Below are positions 5,632 to 13,646 of a DNA stretch of 42,876 nt, piece by piece. Source of the DNA: a virus; IMG/VR virus record IMGVR_UViG_3300025120_000140, positions 1 through 42,876 of that record. One strand, given 5' to 3'. The notes under the pieces were generated by a model. That model ran no database searches. It was not told where the DNA came from and saw nothing but the letters and a program-made list of their open reading frames with translations. The translations under genes and the position numbers were made by a program. How positions within the stretch are numbered: the stretch's first letter is position 1; the number at the start of each line of letters is the position of its first letter.

Positions 5632-5934
5632 ATGAAAAGAGAAGTATTCAATAAACTAGTAGATAACATATGTAAAATATGTGAGATAACTAAAGACCAA
5701 TTGTTTTCTAAATCTAAAATAAGAAAGAGTGTAGATGCGAGGCACTTGTTATATCATACTTGTAAGCAGCGAAATATGAAACTGGTTACAATTCAAGGTT
5801 ATATGAATGACAATGGTTACACCATAAATCATTCTTCTATTATTCACGGAATAAATGTTGTGGAAGAAAACATCAGCCACGACTCTGATTACATTACCAT
5901 CACAAATCAGATTCAAGAATGCAGCGCACTTTAG
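5632..5934 (+). CDS. Stand-alone DnaA domain IV-like DNA-binding protein (100 aa)
   Basis: Residues about 29-77 read RKSVDARHLLYHTCKQRN, then TIQGYMN and NHSSIIHGIN. This is the pattern of the C-terminal DnaA domain that reads DnaA boxes (R-x-x-VDAR near the start of the fold, H-[ST]-[ST]-[IV] in the recognition helix). There is no AAA+ ATPase domain, so it cannot load helicase the way DnaA does. It may bind phage origin sequences or compete with host DnaA. A second, divergent copy is at 13012-13434. First gene after the structured leader; ATG preceded by an A-rich stretch. Confidence 0.65.
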   Translation: MKREVFNKLVDNICKICEITKDQLFSKSKIRKSVDARHLLYHTCKQRNMKLVTIQGYMNDNGYTINHSSIIHGINVVEENISHDSDYITITNQIQECSAL

Positions 5935-6341
5935 AAAATATTTTTGAAGAGGCTAGGCAGGACGAATTTTCTGCTGTTTTGGACGGAAAAAATTTTGAGG
6001 CTAGATTACTCTACGGCATCAGAATTGAAAAAGATTCAGAAACTCAGAGTATTATTATACATAACACAACAATAGGAGGAGATTTTTACAAGGAGATAAC
6101 ACCAGAACAATATAAAACTTTTTATAAAAAAGGTTGGAGATTAGGAGTATTTGTCTTATGTTTGTCTAACTATCGTAGAAAATTAAGTATGGTAGAAACA
6201 AGCATAAAGAAAGAGGTAAACTCCAGAAAGAATGCTAAGCACATACAAACACTAAAAAAATCAAGGGAGAGACTAATGAAGTCTTTCACTAAGATAACAA
6301 AGAAAATAAATTTAATAATCAAACAAACAAACAATGACTAA
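5919..6341 (+). CDS. Protein of unknown function (140 aa)
   Basis: Overlaps the upstream gene by 16 bases and the next by 8. The N-terminal half is acidic and beta-prone; the C-terminal half is a long, strongly basic helix (Lys/Arg-rich from about residue 75), suggesting nucleic-acid binding or a coiled coil. No family recognised. Confidence 0.6.
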   Translation: MQRTLENIFEEARQDEFSAVLDGKNFEARLLYGIRIEKDSETQSIIIHNTTIGGDFYKEITPEQYKTFYKKGWRLGVFVLCLSNYRRKLSMVETSIKKEVNSRKNAKHIQTLKKSRERLMKSFTKITKKINLIIKQTNND

Positions 6342-6933
6342 ATTAAAAACAATTAGTATTAAAGGAAAGGCTTACGTTGAAGTTAAAGAGAGACTTAAGC
6401 ATTTTAGAAAAACCTATCAACACGAGTACGGATTAGTAACCAACGTATTAAATCACAATTCAGATAGTATATTAATAAAAGCTGAAATTATAGATAAAAA
6501 GAATGGTTTCGTTGTCGCTGATGGTGTGGCTTTTGAAGAGTCTGCATCATCTTTTATAAATAAAGGTAACTATGTGGAAAATTGTCAGACATCTGCTTGG
6601 GGAAGAGCATTAGGAAACTTTGGGATTGGATTAGATTCTTCGGTATCCTCTTATGAAGAGAGCGCTAACTGGAAACTAAACGATGTACCAGTACAACCAG
6701 TACAACAATATGAAAAGGATGGTATAACAATGAAACCATATACTAAGCTTAAAGTAGACTTAGACCAAAAGGGTACTAAAGAAGTTGTAGATATAGAAAA
6801 AATGCTAAATTATATTGCTGCACAAAAAATCAAAAGTTTAAAAGGTGCTTTAAAAATGCTAGCCGATAATGATTACATCATTACTAATGAGGTAGAGAAA
6901 AATGTTAACCTCCTTTTTAAAACTAAGAAGTAA
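6334..6933 (+). CDS. Putative single-strand annealing protein (ERF/Rad52-like)
   Basis: The block VENCQTSAWGRALGNFGIG (residues about 81-99) matches the TSAxGRAL-x-x-xGIG pattern of phage ERF-like proteins. The N-terminal half has alternating strands and helix (GKAYVEVKERLKHF, ILIKAEIID) as in annealing folds; the C-terminal half is a Lys-rich linker and helix. It lies directly before a RecE-like exonuclease (TAATG overlap), the classic exonuclease plus annealing partner pair for double-strand-break and concatemer recombination. Alternative: a different phage ssDNA-binding family. Confidence 0.55.
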   Translation: MTKLKTISIKGKAYVEVKERLKHFRKTYQHEYGLVTNVLNHNSDSILIKAEIIDKKNGFVVADGVAFEESASSFINKGNYVENCQTSAWGRALGNFGIGLDSSVSSYEESANWKLNDVPVQPVQQYEKDGITMKPYTKLKVDLDQKGTKEVVDIEKMLNYIAAQKIKSLKGALKMLADNDYIITNEVEKNVNLLFKTKK

Positions 6934-7679
6934 TGAATGAATTCGAAAAAGCTATTGTAAATAAACTTAAAGATGATAAGGAATATTACGATGGGGTAGG
7001 TAGGAATTATTTATCTAACTCCGATATAAGTACTCTTTTAAATAATCCTAAACAATTTAGAACTCCTCGTCCAGACAACAAGAACTTTGTATATGGGAGA
7101 TACTTTCATCAACTTATTTTAGAACCAAACAAGTCTGATAACTTTCTTATTTGTGATGCTGCATCTAGAAGTACGAAAATCTATAAGGAATTCATAGCAG
7201 AACACAACTTAGAAGTAGCACTATTAAAAAAAGAGGCGGAAGAAGTTGTAGAACTTAAAAATGTTTTAGTTAATAATATGGATTTTTGTATGGAGATATT
7301 ACAGAAAGGTAATACATACGAAACACCAATGATAAAGGAGATAGGAGGTGTGTTGTGGAAAGGAAAAGCAGATATTGTAACATCAACTAATGTTATAGAT
7401 ATTAAAACAACAAGTAACCTAGATGCATTTGGATACAATGCTAAATGGAAATATTACTATTGTTCACAAGCATATATATATCAGCAGTTATTTGGTAAAC
7501 CCCTTATATTTTTAGTTATAGAAAAAACTACTGGTCAATTAGGATGGTTTGATTGCGGTCAAGAATTTTTAGAACTTGGTAGAGGTTATGTGGAAGAGGC
7601 TATAGATGTGTACAATGCATATTTTGGAGATAATCCTACAAACAACATAGATACCTATTATATTAAAAAAACTTTATAA
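6933..7679 (+). CDS. RecE-like PD-(D/E)xK exonuclease
   Basis: Active-site pattern: GKADIV (D147) and VIDIKTT (D156, K158) form the D-x-n-(D/E)-x-K core; upstream GRYFHQLIL (H59) and downstream YYCSQAYIYQQ (Q-x-x-x-Y) are the flanking motifs of the exonuclease VIII C-terminal family. Length 248 aa is close to the usual catalytic domain, without RecE's long N-terminal extension. Predicted to resect double-stranded ends 5' to 3' and to work with the annealing protein encoded just upstream. Confidence 0.8.
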   Translation: MNEFEKAIVNKLKDDKEYYDGVGRNYLSNSDISTLLNNPKQFRTPRPDNKNFVYGRYFHQLILEPNKSDNFLICDAASRSTKIYKEFIAEHNLEVALLKKEAEEVVELKNVLVNNMDFCMEILQKGNTYETPMIKEIGGVLWKGKADIVTSTNVIDIKTTSNLDAFGYNAKWKYYYCSQAYIYQQLFGKPLIFLVIEKTTGQLGWFDCGQEFLELGRGYVEEAIDVYNAYFGDNPTNNIDTYYIKKTL

Positions 7680-7832
7680 ATGAAAAAAAATAAATTAAAT
7701 AGCAAAAATCCAAAATATAAATCTGGTAGAGGTTACAACGATAAAAAAGATGAGAGTGAAAAACAAAATCAAACAAAAAAAATAATCAATGAAACAAAAA
7801 GTTTTAAAATTTATGCAGTCTATTCGAAATAG
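7680..7832 (+). CDS. Small Lys/Asn-rich protein (50 aa)
   Basis: ATG directly follows the TAA of the exonuclease gene. Very basic and probably disordered (KNKLNSKNPKYKSGRGY). Stop TAG 7830-7832. The next gene starts inside it in another frame. Real existence is supported mainly by the tight packing. Confidence 0.45.
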   Translation: MKKNKLNSKNPKYKSGRGYNDKKDESEKQNQTKKIINETKSFKIYAVYSK

Positions 7833-7962
7833 CTTTCGTATGACTCCAAAAGGTACTATTATGTGGGTGCGTGTTCCAATGACCTGCACAGATAGACAAG
7901 ATAAGGATGATATCATTATCTCAACAATTAATCATTTGGAACAAACAATTAAAATTAAATAA
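7789..7962 (+). CDS. Small protein of unknown function (57 aa)
   Basis: ATG preceded by AATCA; MKQKVLKFMQSIRNSFRMTP start, then a beta-like WVRVPM stretch and an acidic-to-helical end. Overlaps the 50-residue gene by 44 bases and ends one base before ATG 7964. Confidence 0.5.
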   Translation: MKQKVLKFMQSIRNSFRMTPKGTIMWVRVPMTCTDRQDKDDIIISTINHLEQTIKIK

Positions 7963-7963
7963 T

Positions 7964-8206
7964 ATGTCAGATTACGAACACAAAGCAGGTAACGGAAGTT
8001 TATTTAGAAACTCTAATAAAACACCTGAAAACAATCAGCCAGATTATTCTGGACAAATTATGTTGCAAGACGGAAAAATGCAACAAATTGCTGGATGGGT
8101 AAAGGAAGGTCAGAAAGGAAAATTCTTTTCACTTAAACTTAGCGACCCTTATGTTAAAGAAGAAGGTAAGCAAGAAGTTAAAGTAGATAAAGATTTACCT
8201 TTTTAA
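7964..8206 (+). CDS. DUF736-like small protein (80 aa)
   Basis: ATG 7964 (MSDYEHKAGNGSLFRN) is preferred over ATG 7907, because the latter would overlap the upstream gene by 56 bases and adds a non-homologous extension. GSLFRNSNKTPENNQPDYSG, then IAGWVKEGQKGKFFSLKL, follows the DUF736 pattern (G-x-LF-x-N, PDY-x-G, W-x-KEG-x-KGK-F-SL). Function of the family is not established; position next to recombination genes fits a DNA-metabolism role. Followed by a terminator. Confidence 0.65.
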   Translation: MSDYEHKAGNGSLFRNSNKTPENNQPDYSGQIMLQDGKMQQIAGWVKEGQKGKFFSLKLSDPYVKEEGKQEVKVDKDLPF

Positions 8207-8226
8207 TCTAGTAAATTACTATAAAG

Positions 8227-8251
8227 AGAGAGTCTTAAAGGCTCTTTTTTT
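8227..8251 (+). terminator. Rho-independent terminator after the recombination block
   Basis: GAGTC (8230-8234), loop TTAAA, GGCTC (8240-8244, one G-T pair), then seven T; the stem can extend outward with AGA/TTT. Confidence 0.75.
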
Positions 8252-8262
8252 ATGGTTTTTTT

Positions 8263-8277
8263 TATGTCGTTATGACA
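8263..8277. repeat. Inverted iteron-like copy
   Basis: TATGTCGT (8263-8270) is the reverse complement of the ACGACATA unit found at 8365-8445, and is followed directly by TATGACA. Confidence 0.5.
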
Positions 8278-8355
8278 AAAAAACTATTTATATACTTTAT
8301 ATAGAAAATAATAATTATATTTATGAACTTATTTTATACTAAAAAGAGTAATTAT

Positions 8356-8445
8356 ATGACATAAACGACATAACACTTGATAATCAACAACTTATAAAAA
8401 ACAAACCGACATAAAACCGACATACAAACGACATACTATGACATA
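8356..8445 (+). repeat. Iteron-like direct repeats before the primase-helicase gene
   Basis: Unit (A/C)(C/T)GACATA occurs at 8356 (ATGACATA), 8365 (ACGACATA), 8406 and 8417 (CCGACATA), 8428 (ACGACATA) and 8438 (ATGACATA, which begins with the start codon). The last four start 11, 11 and 10 bases apart, i.e. on one face of the helix. The region 8252-8355 is very AT-rich. Iterons plus an AT-rich stretch next to the primase gene fit a replication origin or an autoregulatory operator. Confidence 0.65.
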
Positions 8446-10852
8446 TCCAATAACCATATTTCAAAATATAAAAGAAACAACAACTCCTTACCACGTAGAT
8501 GTATCAGTTAGTTTAGATAGGATTAAAACAACTGGAGCATCTAAAGAACTTATAAAAAGAATTAGAAAAGAAAAAGACAAGAGTAAACGTAACGAATTAA
8601 AAAAGATGTTACCAGCTATTTGTTTTTCTGGAACATTTAATAAAAGAGTAGATACAAGTTTGACTGAACATTCTGGATTAATATGTTTAGATTTTGATGG
8701 TTATCCTAAAGTAAAAACAATGCTTGATGACAAAGCTGCTATCAGTAAAAACCCTTACGTATTTGCAGTTTTTATTTCTCCGTCTGGAAATGGATTGAAG
8801 GTTTTAGTAAAGATACCTAAAGACAAAGACAATCACGTTAATTATTTTCAGTCACTACAAAAACATTTTAATTCAGAATACTTTGATACAACATCTAAAA
8901 ACATTTCAAGAGTATGTTATGAAAGCTATGACCCTTTATTATTTAGTAATCCAGATAGTAAAGAGTGGAATGAGATATTAGAAATAGAATACAAAGAAGT
9001 TAAAAAGCACGTAGACCCTTTAACAATACCAATAACGGATGAAAATAAAATAGTAGAAATATTAGTTAGGTGGTGGGAAAAAAAATTTCCAATGAGTGAA
9101 GGACAAAGAAATCAAAATACTTATGTATTAGCAGCAGCTTTTAATGATTATGGAGTACACGAAAGTTTAGCATCACACATACTATCACAATATGCTACAA
9201 GAGATTTTAATAATGCAGAAATACAAAGAACAATTAAATCTGCATATGCAAACACAACAAACTTTGGAACAAAGTATTACGAGGACAATGAAAAAATTAC
9301 GGAGGTTAAAAATAAATTAAGGCAAGGTGTCCCAAAAAATGAGATTCGGTGTCAATTAGAAAATGCTGATATTGATACCGAGGTAATAAATTCAGTACTT
9401 GAAAGAGCAGATGAGGATAATAAAAATCAAGTGTTTTGGATAAAGTCTAATAAAGGTGTTATTAAAATTGTACACATATTATTTAAACAATACTTAGAGG
9501 ATAATGGTTTTTACAAGTATTGTCCAGAGGGTGGTAAAAGTTATGTTTTCGTTAAGGTTAGTAATAACTTGATAGACCACACATCCGAAAAAGAAATTAA
9601 AGATTTTATTTTAAACTCTCTTCTTAAATTAGAAGACTTAACTATCTATAATTATTTTGCTGACCACACTAGATTTTTTAAAGAAGAATTTTTATCTCTT
9701 CTGTCTACGATAGATATATACTTTATTGAAGATACCAAGCACGAGGCATATTTATATTATAGAAACTGCGCAGTAAAGCTAACTCGTAATGAAGTTATTC
9801 CTATTGACTATATTGATTTAGGAGGTTACGTTTGGAAAGAGCAGGTAATAGATAGAATATTCACAATATGTAAAGTATTGGATTGTGACTATAAACAATT
9901 TGTTTCAAACATTTGCGCAAACGATATGGGCAGAGTAGCTACGATGGAAAGCACTATAGGATATTTAATGCACGGATATAAAAACTTGTCTAATTCACCA
10001 GCGGTAATTCTTAATGATGAAATAATATCAGACAACCCAGAAGGTGGAACTGGGAAGGGATTGTTTATGAATGCATTACAACAAATGAAAAAGCTAGTTT
10101 TTATAGATGGTAAATCATTTAACTTTGAAAGGTCGTTTGCATATCAAACAGTTTCTGCGGACACACAAATACTTTGTTTTGATGATGTAAAAAAACATTT
10201 TGAATTTGAAAGATTGTTTTCTGTAATTACAGAAGGATTAACTTTAGAAAAGAAAAATCGTGATGCTATCTCTATACCTTTTAAGAAATCTCCAAAAATA
10301 GCCATTACAACTAACTATGCATTAAAAGGAAGTGGTAACTCACATTCAAGAAGAAAATGGGAAATAGAATTAAATCAACACTATAACAAGAACTATTCTC
10401 CATTAGATGAATTTAACAAATTAATGTTTGGAGATTGGGATGATGCAGAGTGGTGTGTGTTTGATAACTATATGGTGTATTGCTTGCAACTACATTTAAA
10501 CGAAGGACTTATAAAATCAAATTTTGTAAATCTAGCCGTCAGACACTTATCTGCTGAAACTAGTCACGAATTTATAGAGTGGTGTGGATTGTTAAAAGGA
10601 CAGAGTGTAAACTCCAAGCTAATGACAGAAAAAAGAATTTATAAAAATTATTTGTATCAAGAATTTATAGAAGAGAATCCAGATTATGCACCTAAATCAA
10701 AAATGACTATTTCTAGAACAAAGTTTAATAAATGGCTTTCAGCTTATGCTTTGTTTTATAGCGGTCAAATACCAGTGGAGGGGAGAGATATGAACGGAAG
10801 ATGGATTATAATAAAAGAAAAATTAGACCCACAAGAGGAAATGGATTTTTAA
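8438..10852 (+). CDS. Primase-helicase (BT4734/VirE-N-type primase domain plus SF3-like helicase)
   Basis: Residues about 1-190: BT4734-like N-terminal region with LICLDFDGY (D85, D87) and SPSGNGLKVLVKIP (114-127), matching the metal-binding DxD and the second motif of archaeo-eukaryotic-type primases. Residues about 205-290: a helical PriCT-like region (GQRNQNTYVLAAAFNDYG). Residues about 500-720: helicase core with Walker A NPEGGTGKG, Walker B ILCFDDV and sensor TTNYALKGSG, as in SF3/D5-like replicative helicases. The C-terminal tail has a winged-helix-like segment. It would prime and unwind the phage origin. The iteron array ends on its own start codon, suggesting autoregulation. Confidence 0.85.
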   Translation: MTYPITIFQNIKETTTPYHVDVSVSLDRIKTTGASKELIKRIRKEKDKSKRNELKKMLPAICFSGTFNKRVDTSLTEHSGLICLDFDGYPKVKTMLDDKAAISKNPYVFAVFISPSGNGLKVLVKIPKDKDNHVNYFQSLQKHFNSEYFDTTSKNISRVCYESYDPLLFSNPDSKEWNEILEIEYKEVKKHVDPLTIPITDENKIVEILVRWWEKKFPMSEGQRNQNTYVLAAAFNDYGVHESLASHILSQYATRDFNNAEIQRTIKSAYANTTNFGTKYYEDNEKITEVKNKLRQGVPKNEIRCQLENADIDTEVINSVLERADEDNKNQVFWIKSNKGVIKIVHILFKQYLEDNGFYKYCPEGGKSYVFVKVSNNLIDHTSEKEIKDFILNSLLKLEDLTIYNYFADHTRFFKEEFLSLLSTIDIYFIEDTKHEAYLYYRNCAVKLTRNEVIPIDYIDLGGYVWKEQVIDRIFTICKVLDCDYKQFVSNICANDMGRVATMESTIGYLMHGYKNLSNSPAVILNDEIISDNPEGGTGKGLFMNALQQMKKLVFIDGKSFNFERSFAYQTVSADTQILCFDDVKKHFEFERLFSVITEGLTLEKKNRDAISIPFKKSPKIAITTNYALKGSGNSHSRRKWEIELNQHYNKNYSPLDEFNKLMFGDWDDAEWCVFDNYMVYCLQLHLNEGLIKSNFVNLAVRHLSAETSHEFIEWCGLLKGQSVNSKLMTEKRIYKNYLYQEFIEENPDYAPKSKMTISRTKFNKWLSAYALFYSGQIPVEGRDMNGRWIIIKEKLDPQEEMDF

Positions 10853-10853
10853 T

Positions 10854-11111
10854 ATGAAAAAAACTCCAGAAGAAATCTTTGACATAGCTATAAAAAATTC
10901 TTATATGGTGTTGTTTGAAGAGGCTGATGAGGAAGAAATAATGAAATCAAAAGAATATTATTTTGCTCACAACCCTTTTTCTCCTTACTCAAAAAAATTA
11001 ATACAAACAATGCTAGAACACTTCATTGCTTTAGAAGATTATGAAAAGTGTTCAATTTTAAAACAAGAACTATCAGAATGGAATTTAGACAATATCAGAA
11101 GGAGATTATAG
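10854..11111 (+). CDS. Small acidic protein with a UVR-like C-terminus (85 aa)
   Basis: Starts one base after the primase-helicase stop. Acidic helical N-terminus. Residues about 62-78 (FIALEDYEKCSILKQEL) resemble the UVR helical-hairpin motif of UvrB/UvrC and ClpC-type proteins (A-x-x-x-[DE]-[YF]-E-x-A-x-x-L-[KR]-x-[EQ]), which mediates protein-protein contact. Possibly an accessory to the neighbouring helicases. The motif match is short, so this is tentative. Confidence 0.55.
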   Translation: MKKTPEEIFDIAIKNSYMVLFEEADEEEIMKSKEYYFAHNPFSPYSKKLIQTMLEHFIALEDYEKCSILKQELSEWNLDNIRRRL

Positions 11112-12307
11112 AAAAAGGCTTAAGTATTTTAAAAAAACATAAGTTTTTATATTTAGCTATGGAGGTACGAACTGGTAAGACACTAACTAGTTTGGGATTA
11201 GCAGGACGTTTAAATTGTAAAAACGTTTTGTTTATTACGAAAAAAAAAGCTATTTCATCTATTGAAGACGACTATAAGTTACTTAATCCAGGCTATTTAC
11301 TCCAGGCAATAAACTATGAAAGTTTACATAAAATTGATTCACCTGGCTGGGATATGATAATTTGTGATGAGGCACATTCAATGGGAGCTTTTCCTAAACC
11401 AAGTAAAAGAGCTAAACAAGTAAAGATTCTTATCAAAAAAGAAAATCCTTATGTAATACTATTATCTGGAACTCCTACTCCAGAATCTTACTCTCAAATG
11501 TATCATCAAGTATATGCAATACCAAGTAATCCATTTGCTCAGTATAAAAATTTTTATCGCTTTAGTGATGATTATGTTAATGTTACTCTTAGACCAATAG
11601 GAGGTATGTCTATAAGACAATACAAAGAAGGTTCGCAAAAAATTTTAGAAAGAATGAAGCCATTCACTATATCATACACGCAAGCTGAAGCAGGGTTTAA
11701 GGTAGAAACAAAAGAAAAAATACTTACTGTTCGTATGTCTGATAAAACGTATCACCTTATAAAAAAACTAAAAAAAAATTTAGTAATCGAAGGAAGAGAA
11801 GAAACAATATTAGCAGACACATCAGTAAAACTAATGATGAAAATTCACCAGCTAAGTTCTGGAACAATAAAGTTTGAAAGTGGTAATGGTATGGTGCTTG
11901 ACCACACTAAAGCAAAGTTTATTTACAAACAGTTTACAAAAAAAAAGGTAGGTATATTTTATAAGTTTGTAAACGAACTTAAGGCTCTTAAGGATATTTA
12001 TAAAGATGAGCTAACAACAGAGCTAGAAGAATTCAACACCACAAACAAATCAATTGCATTACAGATTGTTAGTGGTAGAGAAGGAATATCTTTAAGAAAA
12101 GCAGAATCATTAATATACTACAACATAGATTTTAGCGCTACATCTTACTGGCAATCAAGAGATAGGATGACGACCAAAGAAAGATTAAAGAATAATATAT
12201 ATTGGATATTTGCAGAAAAAGGTATAGAAAAAAAAATATACAAAGCTGTATCTAATAAAAAAGATTATACTCTAAATCATTTTAAAAGAGATTTGTTAGA
12301 TTTGTAG
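11078..12307 (+). CDS. SF2 (SNF2-like) DNA helicase
   Basis: ATG 11078 (MEFRQYQKEI) is preferred over ATG 11048, since RQYQ opens the helicase fold and the longer form only adds 10 residues inside the upstream gene. Motif I MEVRTGKT (K34), motif II DEAH (97-100), motif III SGTP (130-133), and motif VI-like QSRDRM near residue 360 replaces the usual Q-x-x-GR-x-R. About 409 aa, so a compact two-domain enzyme like those encoded by many phages beside VRR-NUC nucleases. Likely role: DNA remodelling in replication or recombination. Confidence 0.8.
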   Translation: MEFRQYQKEIIEKGLSILKKHKFLYLAMEVRTGKTLTSLGLAGRLNCKNVLFITKKKAISSIEDDYKLLNPGYLLQAINYESLHKIDSPGWDMIICDEAHSMGAFPKPSKRAKQVKILIKKENPYVILLSGTPTPESYSQMYHQVYAIPSNPFAQYKNFYRFSDDYVNVTLRPIGGMSIRQYKEGSQKILERMKPFTISYTQAEAGFKVETKEKILTVRMSDKTYHLIKKLKKNLVIEGREETILADTSVKLMMKIHQLSSGTIKFESGNGMVLDHTKAKFIYKQFTKKKVGIFYKFVNELKALKDIYKDELTTELEEFNTTNKSIALQIVSGREGISLRKAESLIYYNIDFSATSYWQSRDRMTTKERLKNNIYWIFAEKGIEKKIYKAVSNKKDYTLNHFKRDLLDL

Positions 12308-12308
12308 A

Positions 12309-12491
12309 ATGAAGTTCATTAGGTTTTTTGTAATTTGGATAAGCCAGAACCTAGCTATTCCTTTTTGGATTGTAGGACACATACACTTGTCAATTAATAG
12401 CTATCACGATTTATTAGAGTTAATGTGTTCCTTAAGTATGAATATAATTGTCTTTATAGGGTTTCTAGAAGACTATAGAAAGAACGGATGA
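12309..12491 (+). CDS. Small membrane protein (60 aa)
   Basis: Two hydrophobic segments, about residues 4-25 (FFVIWISQNLAIPFWIVG) and 36-53 (LMCSLSMNIIVFIGFL), with charged ends. Starts one base after the helicase stop; its TGA overlaps ATG 12488. No family recognised. Confidence 0.55.
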   Translation: MKFIRFFVIWISQNLAIPFWIVGHIHLSINSYHDLLELMCSLSMNIIVFIGFLEDYRKNG

Positions 12492-12730
12492 CAGAGCAAC
12501 AGATACAAAATAAAAGAATTAAAGAACTTGAAGCGGATGGTTATTATGTTATTAAGTTAATTAAAACAAACAAAAACGGTATACCAGATATTATTGCTAT
12601 ACCAGCAGGGAGCGAAGTTTTATTTAGTGAAGTAAAAAAACCTAATGGGAGGCTAAGTATATTGCAAGAGTATAGACTAAAAGAATTAAATAAGTATGGA
12701 TTTAAAACAGAAGTATATAGAGGAGACTAA
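12488..12730 (+). CDS. Stand-alone VRR-NUC domain nuclease (80 aa)
   Basis: KTNKNGIPDIIAIP (GxPD) and FSEVKKPNGRLSILQ (E-x-K and Q) give the GIPD-x-n-E-x-K-x-x-x-G-x-x-S-x-x-Q pattern of the VRR-NUC branch of PD-(D/E)xK nucleases. Almost the whole protein is the domain, as is typical in phages. The relatives cut Holliday junctions and other branched DNA. Position behind an SF2 helicase suggests they act together on replication intermediates. Confidence 0.85.
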   Translation: MTEQQIQNKRIKELEADGYYVIKLIKTNKNGIPDIIAIPAGSEVLFSEVKKPNGRLSILQEYRLKELNKYGFKTEVYRGD

Positions 12731-13043
12731 ATCCTACGAGTTAGATGAGGAATTTTTAGACCAGCTTAGAGAAATACCAATTAAACACAGTGTTCCCATT
12801 GTAGTTCTGATGGATGTAAACGCTGAAAGATTACCAGAATTAGACGGATGGACACAAGCAGCTGGAGCAGTAATAAGAGGAAATCCTTCAACTTTTTATG
12901 AAGTAGAATATTTAAAAGAAAAAAACGAAAAACCTTTTTACATTACCATTACAGAAACAGATGCCGATACATATTTAGACCACATACTTACAAACACAAC
13001 ATTTAAAGAAGATGACGTATATAACAGAATTAAATACTCTTAG
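12696..13043 (+). CDS. Protein of unknown function (115 aa)
   Basis: Overlaps the nuclease gene by 35 bases and the next by 32. Acidic, with a central alpha/beta segment HSVPIVVLMDVNAERLPELDGW. No catalytic motif recognised. Confidence 0.6.
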   Translation: MDLKQKYIEETKSYELDEEFLDQLREIPIKHSVPIVVLMDVNAERLPELDGWTQAAGAVIRGNPSTFYEVEYLKEKNEKPFYITITETDADTYLDHILTNTTFKEDDVYNRIKYS

Positions 13044-13434
13044 GTTTAAAAAATTAAGAGCAGCCGTTAACACAGTTTTTGGTGTAGATATTTTAGACAA
13101 ATGCAGAAAAAGAAATTATGTAGATGCGCGTATGGTGTATTCTAAAATTCTCAGAGACGAAAAAACTTCTTATCAAGTTATAGGTCAATCACTTTTAAAA
13201 AACCACGCATCAATTGTATACTATATTAAATCTATAGATTGGATACTAGAACACGACAAGCTTTTAAGAAGAAAATATAGACACTGTATAAATATAATTA
13301 AAGATGATGGAAATAGAGCTTTAACTATAGAGCTTAATAAATATTCTAAGCAAGAATTAATTTTATGGGTAAAAAAACTTAAGAACCAAAATAATTTATT
13401 ATCTTTGGAATTAGAGCGTCTAACAATAGACTAA
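13012..13434 (+). CDS. Second DnaA domain IV-like DNA-binding protein (140 aa)
   Basis: Residues about 33-75: KRNYVDARMVYSKIL, then YQVIGQSLLKNHASIVYYIK, the same VDAR plus NH-[AS]-SI pattern as the protein at 5632-5934, with a better-conserved IG-x-x-L turn. The C-terminal half is a Leu-rich helix (KKLKNQNNLLSLELERL) that could dimerise as a coiled coil. No ATPase domain. Having two such proteins in one phage suggests an origin-binding pair or a regulator plus initiator. Confidence 0.65.
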   Translation: MTYITELNTLRFKKLRAAVNTVFGVDILDKCRKRNYVDARMVYSKILRDEKTSYQVIGQSLLKNHASIVYYIKSIDWILEHDKLLRRKYRHCINIIKDDGNRALTIELNKYSKQELILWVKKLKNQNNLLSLELERLTID

Positions 13435-13457
13435 ACAACGACAATATGACAATATAA

Positions 13458-13646
13458 ATGGGCAGCAACGGAGTCGAGAAGGATAAAATTAAATTCATCA
13501 ATTACACGATGGACGAAATCCACGACTCTCTCTCCATCATATACGAAAGCTTTATTGATAATGAATATCCTAAAGTTACTACAGAAGTAAAAAAGACCAT
13601 ATCTATCCTCAACGCTCTAAAAGAATCTATACAAGACGAAATTTAA
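13458..13646 (+). CDS. Small protein of unknown function (62 aa)
   Basis: Helical, mixed charge (YTMDEIHDSLSIIYESFIDN). Stop TAA is directly followed by ATG 13647 of the phosphoesterase gene. No family recognised. Confidence 0.55.
   Translation: MGSNGVEKDKIKFINYTMDEIHDSLSIIYESFIDNEYPKVTTEVKKTISILNALKESIQDEI

Noticed and set aside
816-8437. CRISPR array or tRNA genes in the non-coding gaps
   Set aside because: The repeats are too short and irregularly spaced for a CRISPR array, and no cloverleaf or CCA end was recognised.
10923-10940. Second CTGATGA followed by GAAA, hammerhead-like
   Set aside because: It lies within coding sequence and there is no room for stem II and no pairing for stems I and III.
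13397-13404. TATCTTTG box near the end of the second DnaA-like gene
   Set aside because: No -33 TTTG at the right distance and it lies in coding sequence; most likely chance.
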